In this document: in pieces, positions 25,267 through 37,316 of the stretch
How the letters are laid out: every line of letters starts with the position of its first letter
Numbering within the stretch: position 1 is the first letter of the stretch
Assembly (NCBI GenBank): GCA_025266875.1
Contig: JALLLT010000008.1
Location: 310,001 to 374,000 of the forward strand
Length of the DNA: 64,000 nucleotides
Direction: 5' to 3'
Source of the DNA: Fennellomyces sp. T-0311
Lineage: Eukaryota; Mucoromycota; Mucoromycetes; Mucorales; Lichtheimiaceae
Notes under the pieces: model-generated
Told to the model about the DNA's origin: nothing
Seen by the model: the letters and a program-made list of their open reading frames with translations, nothing else
The model's database searches: none
Made by a program: the position numbers and the translations under genes

Positions 25267-26557
25267 TTAAAAGAACAAGTAAGTAAAGACAAACACTACT
25301 GCTGCCACGATCAGCACCACTTGAGGCGGATAGCCTTCCGTCAGCTGTGGCTTTTCCAATGCTGCCAAATGCTGGTGCACGGCGTCCTGCGGCTGTACCG
25401 TTGGTGGCAACTTGCGACCACCCTTTGCCTCCTGTTCCTTTTGCAGCGTCGCGATCTGCTTTTGCAATTGCGCTACTAGATCGCGTGCCTTTCTCAGATC
25501 CTCCTGCATCTGCTTCTTTTCACTATCATCTTGCGCGGGTGCCGGTGCTACGGATGTTGCCGGTGCTGCTACCGGTTTGGGCTTCTCCTCCTCCTCCTTC
25601 TTTGTCTCGACAACGGGCGGTGCAGGGGGCAATGCCGAGCGCGGCTTGGGTTCTGGTGCTTGGTCTACATTACTCAGCTGGATAGGCTCTTGCTTGGGTG
25701 CAGGAGGCTGTGGTGGTGTTGCTGTAACTGCAGGTACGACTGGCTCGGGTTGTGATTCGGGTTTGGCGGGCGGTACTTGTTCGACGGGCACCTGTGCCAC
25801 GCTCTCGATGGTGGGTGGCGGTACAGATGCTGCTGTTGCGGGCGCTGCTGGCGTGGGCTGCTGCGATAATTTGTGTTAATAAGCGTGTTAATTCAGGCGA
25901 ATAAATGACTTACGCTAACAGGCTCGGGCTCTTCCTTAGTGCTCACGAGATATGGGTCCTCCTCAGGCGGCAGGTAGGCGCACTTGATCTTTTGCTGGAA
26001 AATGCCGGCCTTGTCCTCCTGTTCCACACGGGCCCACTATGAGAAACAATGAATTTCTGCATTAATGCAAATAGTCAAGGACACCGTAAGCTTTTATATA
26101 CCATATCCGTGATGGGGAGTGCCTCGTACGCCGGCTTGATCACCGCCGTCTGCACCAAGAACTTGTCTTTGCACTTGTAGTCGAGTGGCGGCTCCTCCTT
26201 GAATGGTTGCAGAATCACTGCATGTTGCCAAGAAAAAAATAGATGATTAGTAATTGCTGTGCATGAGCCCGTTTTTCCCGCTTCATCGCCAAAACAATAC
26301 CTTGCACCTCGACGTGCGAGTTGGGTTCGACTCGGCCCGCGTTGGGTCGCACGCAATATTGCTTCGGAGCGGTGGTCTTGATTTTAAACATTACAGGATC
26401 ATTGCTAGGATTGGTGACGAGTAAAAGCTCCTTGGTCACTTGCGTCAGCGGCCCTAACAATGGGATGTGGTCAGATGGATTCGAAGGCGGGTGGACTCGT
26501 AATGGTATAGCTACTTTTAAATGAGAGCTGAGACGCGGGTTCCAGATGAACGGACAT
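25267..26557 (-). CDS. VAP/Scs2-type ER membrane tether (MSP domain)
   Basis: Five exons (26557-26515, 26453-26301, 26217-26102, 26036-25914, 25860-25267) encode about 342 aa. An N-terminal MSP domain (residues about 1-115) carries the family signature KTTAPKQYCVRPNAGRVEP, the surface that binds FFAT motifs. A Pro/Ala/Glu-rich linker, a coiled coil (KQMQEDLRKARDLVAQLQKQ) and a C-terminal tail anchor (VVLIVAAVVFVFTYLFF) follow. VAP proteins recruit lipid-transfer and inositol-regulatory proteins to the ER at plasma-membrane contact sites. The linker is long compared with yeast Scs2. Confidence 0.93.
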
Positions 26558-26873
26558 TTTGTGTAAGCAAAGAGAGAGTAGGAGTCAGAAGAAAAGGGGA
26601 GCGCACGAAATACTTTAAAGGGAGTAAGGAATAGTCAATCGCCACGTGAAAGGTCAGATCTCTCTCCCCTTGTTTTCTTCGGAAAGTTTCCTTTCTGCTC
26701 TCTTTTGATTATAATGAGCCGTTTACTGTCAGCTAAAAACACCACGCTGCAAGTCTAATTACGTACAGCAACAAATAAACTGTACCACCTTGTTCTTTTT
26801 CTGCCCTTTTTTCTTTACTCGTTATATTAAAAAGAATACACGTTGTTTTCTAGCCAATGCGCTGTCTTTCCTC

Positions 26874-28730
26874 TTAAAGTCTTGGGCGTTCGTGATCGCC
26901 ACATGCGTACTCAACCCATTTTTGGGCCGTTTGGGGTTGCTTCGCTGAAAAATCGGCGGGAATAAATCCATGTATCTGGCCTTTATTCTTGATTGCTTGC
27001 TGTTTAGGCTTTCTTAATGAATGCAACCTATTTAATCCTGCATGCTTGAATTTCAACCACGGGACACCTGTTTCATTATAACCTTCAGTGTTATCATGGC
27101 GACAAATTCCATGCAGATTCTTGGTTGCCACGGCAATCGTTAGCGGCGATGCAACAAGTATCTTTTCTTTTACCACCGCGACCGCCATCGACTGATTATT
27201 CATTGATCAAGTGTCGAGAACAACCTGGAGGTTTCAGAACAAAAATTTCAAAAAAAAAAAACCATCCCACTCACTTCGTATTTGCTGTCTGGCACGAGAG
27301 ATGTACTCTTCTTATGCAATGAGTAGCATAGTTTCAGGTATACCAACAATACTTTTGTTAATTGCAGAACTTGTAGGGTTTTCCAAGACTAGTTGTTCAA
27401 TTTCTGAATTGTACACTTATCTGGATCTGAGCATCCAAACGAATCTCACTTGTAAAGTTAAAATCTTATTGCGCAAATAGCTTTGGCACAGCCTTCCTTT
27501 TTTTCATTATGTGCAACTGAAAACGCTCCATAAGTAGGTATGTTTCCAATCATATCAGAACTCACATGCGTATTGCTCGAGTGAGTGGTACCATATGTAC
27601 CAAGTCCTCCCCTTGAAATGTGTGCTCATAGCTACACTTTATTACGACATCCAGCTGATTGACCAGTAGATCCATTCACTGAGAGTGGTATTAGGTCATG
27701 TGCTTCTCATCGTTGCGAAAGGTCTCAAAGGGCACTGCAGATGTTTCCATGGTGTATCTTTTACATGCCATTCACGACTTTCATCGCATGGGTCAAGCAG
27801 ACAAACAGATCGGAAGGGGGGCTGGTTTTTCCTGAGGAAGGGAACGGTTGGGAGGGAATACATGTAGACCTCGTCAAAATCAGCAAGAGCACTAATAGCT
27901 GCGCGAAGATCTGGTCAAAGTAAACATGATGAACAAGTCGACGACCAGAACGTACGTTTCGTTCTCTGCGACGAATATCACAATTCTGAATGAGATCATC
28001 CTCAATGTCTGGTAACATTTCAATAGCGCCAAGCTGGTTGTGTACAATAATCTATTTACTTATAAGCACGTAATTTCAATTCGGGTAATATAAAACATGT
28101 TGCAGATTATACCGAGTGTATCGGTTGGGTCACTGCAACGTACATAGTACACGGTGCGGATTTGGTTGTTGCAATGACAACGACTATATGGCTGTTGTTC
28201 ACTCTTCACTACCCGCGTCTTCGATAAACCAACTTTGAAACGAGTTATTAGGCTTTAAATAATCTTGTAGCAGTGTAAGTCAATCTCTTGGTACATTAAT
28301 TCCGTTAAAGGATATTTGTATAGGATTGTACAGCGTGCACGATCATGCCATCACGTGGACGGTAGAGGGTCCAGTGGTGTATGTGCGAATTCAACAACAG
28401 CTGAGGCGAAAGTATGGATGTCTAAAACGATTTTGACAGCTTTCAGCTCATAATACACGTATTTGGAACCATAGGTAACGATGAAAGCAAGCCATAGAAC
28501 CTCTAATGTAATGCAATTGATCAAAAAGTTTATGACAGGATGCTTTGCATTATCGAATGGAAACACCGATGACAGCTCTCGCCGTCTCACCAACGAAAGC
28601 CAGTAATAACTCACCGATACAAGGACTATCCATCGATCTGATGGATACGATTATAATAAAAGCTCGCAGCTTCCTGCTGTATTGCAACCTTGGATACTCT
28701 ATTTTTTCCAAAAGAAGATGGTGTTGCCAT
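26874..28730 (-). CDS. Probable multi-exon gene(s) of unknown function (model unresolved)
   Basis: I do not recognise the family. Several protein-like exons with good splice borders lie on this strand: a start at 28730 (MATPSSFGKNRVSK), a segment with HHWTLYRP spliced toward YLKPNNSFQSWFIEDA (28255-28203), VVVIATTKSAPCTMYVAVTQ (28125-28054), GAIEMLPDIEDDLIQNCDIR (27994-27950), LRAAISALADFDEVYMYSLP (from about 27910), and a C-terminal frame 27203-26874 containing PWLKFKHAGLNRL and KWVEYACGDHERPRL. The path between these is ambiguous. The 5' exon has an in-frame TAG after HQIDG that is only avoided by an unseen splice, and the 27300-27700 stretch switches frame repeatedly. It may be one gene, two genes, or partly decayed. 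The 5' end is only 75 bp from the divergent TGT gene. Confidence 0.4.
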
Positions 28731-28805
28731 AGCAAAATCGAATCCGAGTCCGATTTTGAAGTTTTTTTTTTTTGCTAAAGATCCTTAAACACCATTTTCG
28801 GTCGA

Positions 28806-30267
28806 ATGAAAAGCGCGCTTACATTTGAAACGATCGCTCGATGCTCGACGACAAAGGCCAAGGCATCGCTGTTAACTTTGCCTCATGGACCTGTCAACAC
28901 ACCTGTGTTTATGCCGGTGGGCACGCAGGGCACGCTCAAAGGCTTGACACCACGACAGTTGGAAGATTTGAACTGTCAAATAATGCTCAACAACACGTAC
29001 CATTTGGTAATGCATTGGTTAGCCAGCGGAATCACTCTATTTTTTTTCTAATCGAGTAGGATTTTATTGATAGGGGTTAAAGCCAGGTCAAGAAACACTT
29101 GATCTCGTAGGTGGCGCGCACAAGTTTCAAAAGTGGAATCGCAACCTGCTCACGGTAAATATTCGTCAGTGGCAAAAAGAGAAATTAAAATGAGCCAACT
29201 GGTGTGTGTAGGACAGTGGAGGATTTCAAATGGTTTCGTTGCTGAAACTTGCGAAAATCACTGAGGTAAGGACAAGGTGGAGGGCGAGAAAGAGATACGG
29301 GACTGACAACAAATAGGAAGGAGTGCAATTTGCATCACCACATGATGGGTCCTTAATGATGCTGACGCCTGAACATTCGGTTGCATTGCAAAACTCGATT
29401 GGGGCCGATATCTTGATGCAATTGGACGATGTGATCTCCTCGTTGACGACGGGACCTCGCGTTGAAGAAGCCATGTGGCGGTCGATTCGATGGCTCGACC
29501 GCTGCATTGCCGCTCACAAGAATCCTGATCGACAAAACCTGTTTGCCATTATCCAAGGCGGCTTGAACAAGGACTTGAGACGCAAATGCGTGGAGGAAAT
29601 GGTCAAGCGAGATACCCCAGGTTATGCTGTTGGTGGATTGAGCGGTGGCGAGGAAAAGGATGTGTTTTGGCAAATGTAAGTAACCCTCGCATGGCGTCGG
29701 ACGGCAACTCACCGAGAGTTTAGTGTCAGCCTATGCACGGATCTGCTGCCAAAGACGAAACCTATTTATTGCATGGGCGTTGGATATGCAGAAGATCTGG
29801 TCGTTTGTGTCGCACTAGGTGTCGACATGTTTGATTGCGTTTATCCAACGCGCACCGCAGTAAGCATAAACATTTCTCACTCAGCAAAGATCCGGTAGTC
29901 TGATAATGCACGATAGCGATTCGGCAACGCATTGACGATGAACGGTATTCTATCGTTAAAGTCAGGCAAGCATGCGAATGACTTTGGACCGATCGAGGAA
30001 GGATGTGACTGTCCGACATGCAAGAACTACACTCGATCGTATGTGCATCTTGTGGCCACCAAGGACACGGTTGGATGTCACTTGGTATCTGTTCATAATG
30101 TTGCTTTCCAACTGCGATTGATGCGACAAATGAGAGAAGCGATCATCAAAGATGAGTTCCCTGCATGGATCAAAAGGTTCTTTGCTGGCTACTTTGGAGA
30201 CAAGACCCGATACCCAGTTTGGGCCGTCAATGCACTTAAAAGTGTCGACGTTGATTTGATGGCATAG
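28806..30267 (+). CDS. Queuine tRNA-ribosyltransferase catalytic subunit (TGT/QTRT1)
   Basis: Exchanges G34 for queuine in GUN-anticodon tRNAs of Asp, Asn, His and Tyr. Six exons (28806-29006, 29074-29154, 29212-29265, 29317-29675, 29724-29859, 29917-30267) give about 393 aa, the usual length. Family marks are [34 protein letters not shown] (catalytic Asp), [46 protein letters not shown] (nucleophile Asp) and the zinc site [14 protein letters not shown]. Fungi generally lack queuosine synthesis and would salvage queuine. The gene lies 3.7 kb from the 2-thiouridylase gene, another wobble-base enzyme. Confidence 0.95.
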
Positions 30268-30592
30268 CATTATACTTTTTTTTTCTATTTTATTCTGTAA
30301 ATATATCACGCAAGCTACTCCTAATGCCCCCTTTCAATCCCTTGGAGGCAACGAGCACTCGTCCGTTTTAACCTCGGAGTGGAGTAGCAAAAGTTATGGG
30401 GCAACGCTTTTAGTGGCGCCCAGGTAGAAAAAAAAAAGTTAAGGAGGGTTGCACGGATTTCTGTGTTTGACATGGCTCATTTGAAGTTGGGAACGGGAAC
30501 GTGATATGCATGCTATGGGATATGAAAGGTTCGAACTTTACCATATATAACTAAGCGCAAAAAATGCATCCTTTTAGCCAGTTTTCCTCAAT

Positions 30593-30690
30593 ATATAAAG
30601 CTGTGAAAATGATGAACCTGCCTCTCTTTCTTCTCTACAACCACCCTTTTTTTTTCTTTTTTCTTCCTGCATCGTTTTTTCCTGCCCTAA
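30593..30690 (+). promoter_or_regulatory. Core promoter of alpha-tubulin: TATA-like box and CT block
   Basis: A TATATAAAG element at about 30593-30601 is followed by a long pyrimidine-rich tract (30617-30690) and then the tubulin ATG at 30734. This TATA plus CT-block layout is common in strongly expressed fungal genes. The rest of 30268-30733 holds an A-run and no gene. Confidence 0.6.
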
Positions 30691-30733
30691 CTTTGGAACT
30701 ATCGATAAAAACCCCCACATCAACCTTAACAAA

Positions 30734-32312
<1,579 letters not shown>

Positions 32313-32576
32313 GTATCTATACCCCCACTGTTTCTTTCTCAGTTTTTTCCTTTATTTAAACAATGATCTGTTTGTAACCATGATCCATATATGGGGATGC
32401 GTACTTTTTGTTTTCGCTTTGACAGCTCTGTTCCGTATTCAGAGTCCGAGCGATGGTCAATATTGGGTGACTTTTGACCCCTGTCACTGTTAACCTTGAG
32501 AACAGTGGATACGTTGTTATTGTAAGTGCGAACGGACGTGATCACTTGTTGAGCTGGACGATGGACAAAAAAAAAG

Positions 32577-32608
32577 CCAAGTGACACTGTCAAATCCAGG
32601 TCACTTGG
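32577..32608. repeat. Perfect 9-bp inverted repeat (hairpin)
   Basis: CCAAGTGAC at 32577-32585 pairs with GTCACTTGG at 32600-32608 across a 14-nt loop, directly after an A-run. It could be a 3'-end structure, a palindromic binding site or a transposon scar. Confidence 0.6.
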
Positions 32609-33815
32609 TTACACTGAAATTGCAGTTTGCATTACCCAGATCCAACAAACAAACAGGGCGCATATGTCATGGCACCGTTTTCTTTTCCCCGGAGATGCGC
32701 GGATGTGGTTTAGTTAAGAGAAGAACAGATCGTTCCTGTATGCTTTTGACCGGCTATCTTCCCATTACGTGCATTTTGTCAAACGGAAGCATCTGGACTC
32801 TTACAAATCATTGAATGTTCACACTTAGCAACAGATGCTGTTTAGTGAAAATAAAGTGAAACCCGAGATCTCCATTGGTTTCCGTGAATGAGATTATTGG
32901 TAGGCACCAGACTGGAATCAACAGTTAGATTGTTCTACTAGCCAGAACTCCCCAAATCATAACTGAGCTATTCCTAAAGATGACTCACCAGCAAATGGTG
33001 TTGTTGCTCGTTTAGCCACAGTCATTTCGCTGCAACCTGGCTTTTTGTTATTTATCTCTTTAGTTCATGAGGATGAGCAATAGTATTGTTTTGTACCGTA
33101 TTCCAGACTGTATGGGCGATGGATAGCGAATTCTTGGGTGGGTATACCTGGACACGGTGACCGGATATCTTTTTGTAATATTTATTGCACTAGCACATAT
33201 GTACTTACGTACGGATTGAGTTATGTCGCCGGTATTAAAAGCTATCCGTGATCGCTTACCTGGGAAGGCCGCTTAAAAGAGGAATTGGCCACTCCAATAG
33301 CGTTCGGGAATTAACTTTTAGCTGGTTATCCAAGGTCATGGAAAGCTTTGATCTTGCAAACAAGTGCAACTCTATCAAGAGTTATGTCATGTGAGGATTG
33401 AAAAGTTAATATGTAGGGCATAACACATGTCGTATAAAGATTGTCCCAAAGAGAAAAAAGTAACCTTGCAGACCGCGCCTAGCATTGGTCAGCCATACCA
33501 AAAGTTGCTCGGTAAAGACATGGCAGGGGATGGCAGCGTGACATTGATACCGGGACGACGATTGACAAGCTGCAAAAGATATATCGCTGAGAGGGCTTCC
33601 GGTTTTTTTTTTGGCGACACCGCCGTGAACAACCATTGCAGGCAGGTTTTTGCTCCTGGCGTTCAGAACAATATCATCCAGAAGGTCACGGAACTTGGTA
33701 TGTCGGCCTTCATATACAGATTCATTTCCCCAAGTAAATATGCATCATCATACCGGCACTGGTATAAAAAGCTGCGTCTGCGCACTACAGTTCGACTTTT
33801 GCCGCGAAACAAACG

Positions 33816-33818
<3 letters not shown>

Positions 33819-33858
<40 letters not shown>
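33819..33858. repeat. (TG)n microsatellite
   Basis: About 20 uninterrupted TG units upstream of the VDAC gene. Confidence 0.95.
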
Positions 33859-33861
<3 letters not shown>

Positions 33862-34359
33862 AACTGACAGTGGACAGGTTAAAAAATGGATTCAGTCAGG
33901 GACAAAATCGGGTGTGGCATGATGATACACGGCAGGTAGAACGATGGGGTGAAACTCGAAAAATCGTGTAACGTACAGGCTCCGCTGAAACCTTGTATAC
34001 GTACGTGATTATTAGTTATACCGGAAATCAATGTTCCCACCGTGATCATACAGAGAAAGCGAGAAAGAAAGAGAGAGAGTCGCTGGGCCCGAGAAATAAA
34101 GCATGACTAAAAAACAAAGAACTGCGGTGCACGACAGGTTAGCGAGATTAGGTTGTGTAAAGACGTGATCCACGGCCACTCGCTGAATGGTGAGAGGGTA
34201 TTTTTTAGATCTCAGCACCCCAGTAGTTGTTTATAACGCAGGTGCTCCCTGTTCTACGCTTTTCTCACTTTTTCCGTATTATAAACAAGGTAAAAATGAT
34301 GTGCCCATTTGTTCCTCGGTAACAATCGTTAACATGACTCTATTGTGAATTGTAAAAGC

Positions 34360-35592
34360 ATGTCCGTCCCAGGTAAATCAACATTCAAGGCCGCGGCAAC
34401 GCGTGTTTTGTCCTTTTCTTTTCTTTTCTTAACCCATATACATACATAGTCGCCTTCAACGATATTGGTAAGCCCGCCAAGGACCTTTTGTCCAAGGACT
34501 ACCCCATTGGTGGTGTCAAGCTTGAGGTCAAGACCACCGCTCCCAACGGTGTGGTAAGTTTTCCTTCGTACAAAGAGAGAGAGAGAGAGAGAGGGCAAAA
34601 GCTAAAAGTATGGGCAAAATAGACTTTCAAGGTCAACGGTCAGCGTGACAACAAGACCGGTATCATTGTCGGTGATCTTGAGACCAAGTATGCTGACAAG
34701 TCCAAGGGTGTCACCTTCACTGAGGCCTGGACCACCTCCAACCACTTGAACGGCAAGATTGAGTTGGAGAACAACTTGGCCAGTACGTTTCTTTTAACTT
34801 TATTTTTTCTGAAACAAGTTGGCATTAAATGTGTTTTCGGTAGAGGGCTTGAAGTTGGAGTTGTTGACCTCCTTGTTGCCTTCCGTTAACGAGAAGGGTG
34901 CCAAGATCAACGCCACCTACAAGCAACCCAACGTTCACACCGTTGCCACCCTCGATGTTTTCAAGACCAACTTTTCCGTCAACTCTGTTGTTGGTCGTCA
35001 AGGTTTCCTTGCTGGTGGTGAGGTTTCTTACAATGTTCTTGATGGCAAGGTATAAAAAAAAGGGATAAAGAGAAAGAGAGAGAGCAAGATGCAGATGGCT
35101 GATCCCTGTTTAAACAGATCAGCCGCTACAATGCCGCCTTTGGTTACTCGGCTGCTGAATTCGCCGTTGCTATCCATGCCACCAACAACTTGAACAACTA
35201 TGCTGCTTCTTACTACCACCGCGTCAACAGCGACCTTGAAGCCTCTGGTAAGGCTTCGTGGGATGCCTCTGGCTCCAACGCTGTTGCTTTGGAAGTCGGT
35301 GCCAAGCTCAAGCTCGATAGCTCTGCTTTCGTCAAGGGCAAGATCTCCAACTCTGGTGTTCTCGGTGTTGCGTAAGTTTTTCATTGCACTCGCACATATA
35401 TATATATATATATATATGTGTGTATATGGATATGTGGATATGTGGACGTGAAACTGAATCTTCTTCTCGTAATATAGCTACACTCAGGCCCTTCGCCCCG
35501 GTGTCAAGGTCAACCTTGGTGCTTCCATTGACACTACTCGTCTTAACGAGAACGCTCACAAGCTCGGCCTTTCGTTCACTTTGGAAAACTAG
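34360..35592 (+). CDS. Mitochondrial outer-membrane porin (VDAC)
   Basis: Six exons (34360-34372, 34450-34553, 34623-34782, 34844-35049, 35118-35371, 35478-35592) encode 283 aa, the normal VDAC length. The 13-nt first exon codes for MSVP. The N-terminal helix (FNDIGKPAKDLLSKDYP) is followed by amphipathic beta strands, including GVTFTEAWTTSNHLNGKIEL and the C-terminal LRPGVKVNLGASIDTTRLNE with ...KLGLSFTLEN. VDAC passes metabolites and ATP/ADP through the outer membrane. Introns carry (GA)n (34577-34593) and (AT)n (35397-35417) tracts. Coding sequence is rich in C-ending codons, suggesting high expression. Confidence 0.96.
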
Positions 35593-35799
35593 ATGTAGTA
35601 ATAATATAGAAGGCTTATTTTTGGCTTTGTCTTATATAAAAAAAGATTGTTACGTACTTTGAGAGGAAACATGTTACCATGGCAAAAAAAAAGTGCATCC
35701 ATTTGGGATGTGACCGTGAATATTTTTTTTTTTGCAGAACGGTATCCAAGCAATCCACAATTTTTTTTCTTACTTGCTCCCCGTCAAAAAAAAATATCA

Positions 35800-37129
35800 A
35801 TGGTCAAACTAGATCACCTCGAATCCTTGCCAGTATGTTTTTTTTTTCGCTTGCAACGTTTCGTATTGCACGATCTAACTAGTACAACAGGAGCGGCTTT
35901 CACAACATGAAAAACTTTTCAATGACATGCTCCACCTGATACCCGCCAAATACTACATTAATCAAAAGCCCGAGTTTGTACGTTTCAGACAGCACAATCA
36001 AAGAAAAAAGGGATTCGTTCAATAACACCCAAGTGTAGAACACCAACCCATACATGCACAACAAACGGAAACTCAAAGCACCCAAACAAGAAATCAAAGA
36101 ACGGTCCAAGAAAGCGCGCAAAGCCAAGGTATGTGTATCAAATTTCCAGGCGATATACCCAAAAAAAGAAGGACTAACGCTTAAATGCAGTTGGACCCTG
36201 AAAACGAGAAATCAATAGCGCAAGTGCAAGACGAACAAATTGTCGAAGCTCAACGAGAAAAGGAAGAAGAAGCATCGGTGGAAGGCGATGATGAAGAAAG
36301 CACCCACAGCAGCATGAAGGGTGATTTCAGAGGACTGCAAGCAGCAGAGCAACCTGAAGAACCGGTACAAGCGATGAAACGAACGGATATCGAAGATTTA
36401 CACCATCGATTGCAACAACGCATTGCGGATTTGCGCGAGAAACGCAACGCGCCCAATGCCAAATCACGAGAAGAGATTCTGAAACAGCGAGCCAAGAAGC
36501 GAGAAGATCGCAAAAAGGCGCAAGCGGCACGAAAAGAAAAGAAGGGAGGAACCAAGGCGCCTGCGGAAGAATTGGTTCAGCAAGTCAAAGGCAATCAGAA
36601 GAATGCGGCGGACGCGGTCAAGATGGATGGCGATCTGTTCTTTGGCAAAGTGTCACTGGGACAAGAAAAGAAAAAGAAGGCCAACGTGGATGCCAAGCAG
36701 CAATTGAAGAAGATTGAGCAAAAGAAACAGCAGCTGGATCAACTGCGCATGGAGGATAAGGAAAAGGCTGCGGAACTGGAAGAAAAGGATCAGTGGAACA
36801 AGGCATTGGCGCTGGCAACGGGTGAAAAGGTCAAGGACGACACCAAGTTGCTGAAAAAGTCGATCAAGAACAAGGAGCAGCAAAAGAAGAAGAGTGCCGA
36901 GGAGTGGAAGAAGCGGGCGGAGAAGCTAAAGATGGATGAAAAGGCCAAGATCAAGAAGCGCGAGGAGAACATTCGCCAGCACACGCAGGCAAAGAAGAAC
37001 GGCGATAACAAGAAGAACAAGAAGAAGAATGGCAAGGGCATGGATAAGAAGAAGAAGAAGGCCCGCCACGGATTCGAAGGCGCGGCGTTTGGGTACGGCG
37101 GCAAGGTCACCAAGTCAAAGAAGAAATAA
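35800..37129 (+). CDS. SURF6/Rrp14 nucleolar ribosome-biogenesis protein
   Basis: Four exons (35800-35832, 35891-35977, 36039-36128, 36191-37129) give about 382 aa. The N-terminal Rrp14 motif ERLSQHEKLFNDMLHLIPAK is followed by YYINQKPEF and a highly charged Lys/Glu-rich protein with the SURF6 C-terminal region: DLHHRLQQRIADLREKRN, WNKALALATGEKVKDDTKLL and a basic tail ending KKKKARHGFEGAAFG. SURF6 family members bind pre-rRNA and are needed for 40S and 60S maturation. The splice from KARKAK to LDPENEK joins two frames that the raw sequence separates. Confidence 0.93.
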
Positions 37130-37316
37130 GTTTTTTTTTCCATAATATAAAAAGAAATTAACGGTGTGTCTACACAAGTCGGTCGAGAAAATGGATATTA
37201 ACATTGGAGAAAGTTTTAAACGAAAGTACTGTTTACATATGGCGACAGAGGAGAAAGAGGTGAGGGGGGATAGGAACATATATGTATAAATAAATCAAAA
37301 ATGTGTGTGGGAAAGC

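Larger units (their letters stand above)
32313..34359. other. Intergenic interval between tubulin and VDAC
   Basis: About 2 kb. It contains the tubulin 3' region, a small hairpin (32577-32608), a TG microsatellite (33819-33858) and the VDAC promoter. The 146-codon frame at 33427-33867 ends in a Cys-Val run read from the TG repeat and has no recognisable domain, so I do not call it. Confidence 0.5.

Noticed and set aside
30521..30545. GGTTCGAAC-like T-loop word suggesting a tRNA gene
   Set aside because: No matching acceptor, D-arm or anticodon stem around it.
33427..33867. 146-codon plus-strand frame upstream of VDAC
   Set aside because: No recognisable domain, its end is a Cys-Val run translated from the TG microsatellite, and an antisense frame of similar size overlaps it.
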